A stretch of 64,000 nucleotides of DNA from Rhodophyticola porphyridii (GTDB lineage: Bacteria; Pseudomonadota; Alphaproteobacteria; Rhodobacterales; Rhodobacteraceae), in contig NZ_RCNT01000001.1 in the NCBI RefSeq assembly GCF_003688285.1, forward strand, positions 186,001 to 250,000, given 5' to 3'. The notes below the pieces were generated by a model. It saw only the letters and a list, made by a program, of their open reading frames with translations. It was not told the DNA's origin and ran no database searches. Both the position numbers and the translations under genes were made by a program. Position 1 is the first letter of the stretch; the number at the start of each line of letters is the position of its first letter. Shown piece by piece: positions 60,955-64,000 of this stretch.

Positions 60955-62073
60955 TCAGGCTTTCAGCGCCAGATTGGGCGACAGAACGTCGATGCCGAGC
61001 GCCTTGCCCACGGCATAATTCGTCAGCTTGCCGGCATGCACGTTCAGCCCGTCCAGCAGATGCGGATCGTCGGTGCAGGCCTGCTTCCAGCCCTTGTCGG
61101 CCAGGGCGATCAGGAACGGCATCGTCGCGTTGCCAAGCGCCAGGGTCGAGGTGCGCGCAACCGCCCCCGGCATGTTTGCAACGCAGTAATGCATGATACC
61201 GTCGACCTCGTAGATCGGATCCTGGTGAGTGGTGGCCTTCGAGGTTTCGAAGCAACCGCCCTGGTCGATCGCCACATCCACAATCGCCGCGCCCGGTTTC
61301 ATGTCGGACAGCTGCGCCCGGCTGACCAGTTTGGGCGCCGCCGCGCCGGGCACCAGAACCGCGCCGATCACCATATCGGCCTGCGCGACCAGTTCGGCGG
61401 TGTTGCCGGCGCTTGCATAGCGCGTGCCGAACTGCCCGCCGAAGACATCATCCAGATAACGCATCCGCGGCAGCGACCGGTCCAGCACCGTCACCTTCGC
61501 GCCCATGCCCGCGGCCACGCGGGCCGCATGGGTGCCCACGACACCGCCACCGATCACCACCACCTCGGCGGGTCCGACACCGGGCACGCCGCCCATCAGC
61601 ACGCCGCGCCCGCCATTGGCCTTCTGCAGGGTCCATGCGCCCATCTGTGGTGCCAGTTTCCCCGCAACCTCCGACATCGGCGCCAGAAGCGGCAGGCCGC
61701 CGCTTCGGTCGGTCACCGTCTCATAGGCAATGGCGGTGCAGCCCGAGGCCAGAAGATCCCTGGTCTGATCCGGGTCCGGTGCAAGATGCAGGTAGGTGAA
61801 CAGCACCTGCCCCTCGCGCAGCATCTTGCGCTCCCCCGCTTGCGGCTCCTTGACCTTGACGATCATATCGGAGCGCGCAAAGACATCCGCCGCGCCGTCG
61901 GCAATCTCCGCCCCGGCCTCGATGTAATCCGCGTCGGAAAATCCGGCGCCGATGCCCGCCCCGGCCTCGATCAGCACCTTGTGGCCATGGGTGACGGCCT
62001 CGCGCGCGGCCACGGGCGTCACGCCCACGCGGAACTCCTGCGGTTTGATCTCTTTCGGGCAGCCGATAATCAT
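60955..62073 (-). CDS. ald: Alanine dehydrogenase
   Basis: NAD-dependent interconversion of L-alanine with pyruvate and ammonia. The 372 residues begin IIGCPKEIKPQEFRVGVTP with the substrate-binding arginine, then MIVKVKEPQ with the catalytic lysine, LFTYLHLAPDPDQT with the catalytic His, the NAD motif VVVIGGGVVGTHAAR, VDVAIDQGGCFETSK and HYCVANMPGAVARTST. GGAGACACC precedes the ATG at 62073. It is divergent from an Lrp-family gene, which is likely its activator (AldR role). Confidence 0.97.
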   Translation of the reverse strand: MIIGCPKEIKPQEFRVGVTPVAAREAVTHGHKVLIEAGAGIGAGFSDADYIEAGAEIADGAADVFARSDMIVKVKEPQAGERKMLREGQVLFTYLHLAPDPDQTRDLLASGCTAIAYETVTDRSGGLPLLAPMSEVAGKLAPQMGAWTLQKANGGRGVLMGGVPGVGPAEVVVIGGGVVGTHAARVAAGMGAKVTVLDRSLPRMRYLDDVFGGQFGTRYASAGNTAELVAQADMVIGAVLVPGAAAPKLVSRAQLSDMKPGAAIVDVAIDQGGCFETSKATTHQDPIYEVDGIMHYCVANMPGAVARTSTLALGNATMPFLIALADKGWKQACTDDPHLLDGLNVHAGKLTNYAVGKALGIDVLSPNLALKA

Positions 62074-62167
62074 GTGGTGTCTCCTCCCAATCCTGGCACA
62101 GATGTCGCATGTTTTCTTCGGAAAGGCTTTGAAATCTGGTTGCGTTTTCACGGGCTTGCCGCAAGAA

Positions 62168-62197
62168 TTTCCGACATTAATGGTAATTTTCGGGAAA
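62168..62197. promoter_or_regulatory. Possible Lrp-family operator between ald and its regulator
   Basis: TTTCC and GGAAA form an interrupted dyad around an AT-rich core (ATTAATGGTAATTTT) that stands out in this GC-rich genome. It lies 11-40 bases before the regulator start and about 100 before ald. Lrp-type sites are loose AT-rich dyads, so this is a weak assignment. Confidence 0.3.
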
Positions 62198-62207
62198 CGG
62201 ATGCGTG

Positions 62208-62669
62208 ATGATCGAAATCGACGAAATGGACCAGCGCATCCTGCGCCTGTTGCAGCGCGACGGGCGGATGACCAATGCCGAGCTTTCGGAGCAGGTTCAC
62301 CTGTCGCCCTCGGCCTGCCACAGGCGGGTGCAGCGGCTGGAACAGGCCGGCGTGATCCGCGATTACGTGGCGTTGGTCGACGCGCGGGCGGTGGGTCGCG
62401 TCACGACCGTTTTCGTCGAGATCGGGTTGAGCGGGCAGGCCAATGAACTGCTCGGCGCGTTCGAACGGGCGGTGGCACAGGTGCCCGACGTGCTGGAATG
62501 TCATCTCATGGCCGGAAGCGCCGATTACCTGCTGAAGGTCGTGGCCCGCGACAGCGAGGATTTCGCGCGGATCCACCGGCAGCGTCTGGCCAGCCTGCCG
62601 GGCGTCGCGCGGATGCAGTCGAGTTTCGGGCTGAAAACCGTGGTTCAGACCACGGCCCTGCCAATCTAG
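62208..62669 (+). CDS. Lrp/AsnC family transcriptional regulator
   Basis: A 153-residue Lrp-type regulator. The N-terminal helix-turn-helix is in LQRDGRMTNAELSEQVHLSPSACH with recognition helix SACHRRVQRLEQAGVI, and the C-terminal RAM domain has VPDVLECHLMAGSADYLLKV, the usual amino-acid-binding signature. Divergent to ald across 134 bases, it probably senses alanine and controls ald. A GTG one codon upstream is an alternative start. Its stop overlaps the azlD end by four bases (convergent). Confidence 0.93.
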   Translation: MIEIDEMDQRILRLLQRDGRMTNAELSEQVHLSPSACHRRVQRLEQAGVIRDYVALVDARAVGRVTTVFVEIGLSGQANELLGAFERAVAQVPDVLECHLMAGSADYLLKVVARDSEDFARIHRQRLASLPGVARMQSSFGLKTVVQTTALPI

Positions 62670-62995
62670 CCGGTCACGTATAGCATCAGATAGAGCGTTC
62701 CCATCCCCGCGACGATTGCGCCGATGGCGCTTTTCATCAGGTATCCCACGGCCAGCGCCATGGCCGCGGCCGCCAGCCGCGCGGGGTCGGGCTCGCCACC
62801 TGTGGCACTGGGCCATAGTACCAGAGGCATGATCAGCGCCGGCAGCACGGACACGGTGGTGTAGCGCAGATGCCTCAGAACCCATGGCGGGCCCTTGCGA
62901 TTGCCGATCAGGCCCAGAAAGGAAAACCGGATCAGGAATGTGCCGATGGCCAGAACGACGATGATCAGCCAGATCTCGATATCGGTATAGGTCAT
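62666..62995 (-). CDS. azlD: Branched-chain amino acid exporter subunit AzlD
   Basis: Small membrane subunit (109 residues, four hydrophobic segments) that partners AzlC in amino-acid export. Diagnostic features are the IWLIIVVLAIGTFLIRFSFL start, and LRYTTVSVLPALIMPLVLW, the AzlD core. It starts within the stop of azlC (ATGA), so the two are co-translated. Its location next to ald and an Lrp-type regulator suggests amino acid homeostasis. Confidence 0.92.
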   Translation of the reverse strand: MTYTDIEIWLIIVVLAIGTFLIRFSFLGLIGNRKGPPWVLRHLRYTTVSVLPALIMPLVLWPSATGGEPDPARLAAAAMALAVGYLMKSAIGAIVAGMGTLYLMLYVTG

Positions 62996-63699
62996 CCGCG
63001 GCGCTCCATCCGCCGCTCGATCTCCGCGCCCACCATCATCGCGAGTGCGGCGGCCAGAAGCACGCCAAGATTATAGGGCACCGCGACAAAGGCCAGCGCC
63101 ATGATCACCGATGTCAGTGCAGCAGCCATATGGGCAAGGGTGCGCAGCGCAGGGCCCACCAGGGCCAGAAACGCAATCGGCACGGCGAAGTCCAGCGCGT
63201 ATTCGGCGGGGATCAGCATGCCCAGAACCGCCCCCAGCCATGTCGCCAGAACCCAGACCGGCGCCAGCGGGGTGGTCACCCCGAAATAAAACGCGATTTT
63301 CTCTGGCATGGGGCGTTCGGGCCGCGCCTCGTATTCCTGAACCGACAGGGCGTAGTTCTGATCGAAATTCACATAGGCGACCAGCGCGCGCTGCCAGATC
63401 GGCGCGTCGCCCAGATAGGGGGTGAGCGCGGCGGAATACATCACCATCCGCAGGTTGACCGCCAGCGCGGAGATCAGCACCACCAGCGTGGGCGCGTTCT
63501 CCGTCATCAGCTGAAGCGCGGTGAACTGTGCCGCACCTGCGATCACCAGCACCGAAAAGCCCATCACCTCCGCAAGGTTCAGGCCCGCCTCGGTCGCGGC
63601 CACGCCGAAAACCATTCCGAAGGGCATCACCACGAGCAAAAACGGGAGCCCGGCGCGAAGGCCTTGCCAATAGGCGCTTTTGGTGCTGGCAGCGGGCAT
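62992..63699 (-). CDS. azlC: Branched-chain amino acid exporter subunit AzlC
   Basis: The large subunit of the AzlCD exporter. The 235 residues have five to six membrane spans. Conserved segments are GLRAGLPFLLVVMPFGMVFG, MGFSVLVIAGAAQFTALQLM, AVNLRMVMYSAAL and the NYALSVQEYEAR loop. No ATP-binding domain; the label ABC permease sometimes used is misleading. The ATG at 63699 is preceded by a weak site. Divergent to fdhD with 53 bases between. Confidence 0.93.
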   Translation of the reverse strand: MPAASTKSAYWQGLRAGLPFLLVVMPFGMVFGVAATEAGLNLAEVMGFSVLVIAGAAQFTALQLMTENAPTLVVLISALAVNLRMVMYSAALTPYLGDAPIWQRALVAYVNFDQNYALSVQEYEARPERPMPEKIAFYFGVTTPLAPVWVLATWLGAVLGMLIPAEYALDFAVPIAFLALVGPALRTLAHMAAALTSVIMALAFVAVPYNLGVLLAAALAMMVGAEIERRMERRG

Positions 63700-63752
63700 G
63701 GGGGGCCTCTAGAGTGTGGGTCACCAACCGCCATAACGTCCGCACACCGGAG

Positions 63753-64000
63753 ATGCAATTGAGTGTTCTTGATGAGCCTGATCACGGCTATTTGATCGCC
63801 CCCGATCCCGCCCGCGCGGGTCTGTCGCGCTGCGTCGCGGGCCATGACGAGGCGGGCCGGCCGGTCGAAACCCGCGTGGTGGAGGAGCGTCCGCTCACCA
63901 TCTATCTGAACGCCCGCGAGATCGTCACGGCGATGACCATCGGCGATTATCCGGAGTATCTGGCGCTCGGCTTTCTGGCCAATCAGGGCATGCTCGCCGC
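63753..64000 (+). CDS. fdhD: Formate dehydrogenase accessory sulfurtransferase FdhD, 3' end outside window
   Basis: FdhD passes sulphur from cysteine desulphurase to the molybdenum or tungsten cofactor of formate dehydrogenase. The first 82 residues are visible. The frame starts ATG at 63753 (MQLSVLDEPDHGYLI) and contains the family block ERPLTIYLNAREIVTAMTI followed by GDYPEYLALGFLANQGML. The swapped-cysteine active site lies beyond the window. It is divergent from azlC. Formate dehydrogenase genes probably follow outside the window. Confidence 0.88.
   Translation, partial: MQLSVLDEPDHGYLIAPDPARAGLSRCVAGHDEAGRPVETRVVEERPLTIYLNAREIVTAMTIGDYPEYLALGFLANQGMLA

Noticed and set aside
1-64000. tRNA genes, rRNA, CRISPR arrays, insertion sequences, prophage
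   Set aside because: Scanned for T-loop sequences in gaps, regularly spaced repeats, transposase motifs and phage genes; none found.

Overview
The window is GC-rich chromosomal DNA from an alphaproteobacterium, most likely a member of the Rhodobacteraceae (Rhodobacter/Roseobacter type). The main support is the divergent regB / senC-regA redox-signalling locus, the order PAS protein-tsaE-amgK-murU-addB-addA-trxA, the glnK-amtB pair, DUF2853 and DUF1244 proteins, and many small proteins of Rhodobacteraceae character. I see no rRNA, tRNA, CRISPR array, insertion sequence or prophage. Most of the window is core genome.

Layout. 1-2.7 kb: end of tsaD, gpsA, an EVE-domain protein and a RidA homologue. 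3.0-8.7 kb (minus): DUF2853, a thiamine-diphosphate enzyme, then ahcY followed by a glycosyltransferase-like gene and a SAM methyltransferase. 8.8-12.6 kb: zinc alcohol dehydrogenase preceded by an FNR-like box, a 36-aa Gly/Lys-rich protein, HD and GNAT proteins, a 55-aa Arg-rich protein and a LysR regulator. 12.6-15.9 kb: lipoprotein, regA and senC facing regB. 15.9-26.2 kb: one long plus-strand run from a truncated DivL-like PAS protein with a perfect CtrA box to tsaE, a gutted amgK, a murU-like gene, addB, addA and trxA. 26.2-29.1 kb (minus): a small membrane protein and an OB-fold protein, a nucleotidyltransferase, and glnK-amtB. 29.4-36.3 kb: a bifunctional penicillin-binding protein, mlaC and mlaA, and a type I secretion ABC/adaptor pair. 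36.4-42.4 kb: RidA, glycerophosphodiesterase, FemAB-like GNAT, phhB, mscS, a peroxiredoxin facing an FAD reductase, and rsmD. 42.4-50.4 kb: an orphan TRAP binding protein, recQ, yaaA, DUF1244, N-formylglutamate amidohydrolase, pyk, rpmI and rplT. 50.6-55.8 kb: pheS and pheT separated by about 1.75 kb holding an AT-rich frameshifted gene and two membrane proteins. 55.9-64 kb: ytoQ, a GMC oxidoreductase, SDR, GST, mscL, a thioredoxin-fold protein, ald facing an Lrp regulator, azlCD and the start of fdhD.

The most unusual observations are: (1) decay of the cell-wall-recycling kinase amgK beside an altered murU inside an otherwise intact operon; (2) a CtrA site and truncated DivL-like protein at the regB-tsaE junction; (3) a foreign-looking, frameshifted islet splitting pheS from pheT, next to a membrane protein whose topology resembles membrane-damaging Pycsar effectors; (4) several unlisted small proteins with good ribosome binding sites or their own terminators; (5) a minus-strand terminator with no gene of its own at 2.8 kb, which may end an sRNA. 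No complete new system can be demonstrated from sequence alone.
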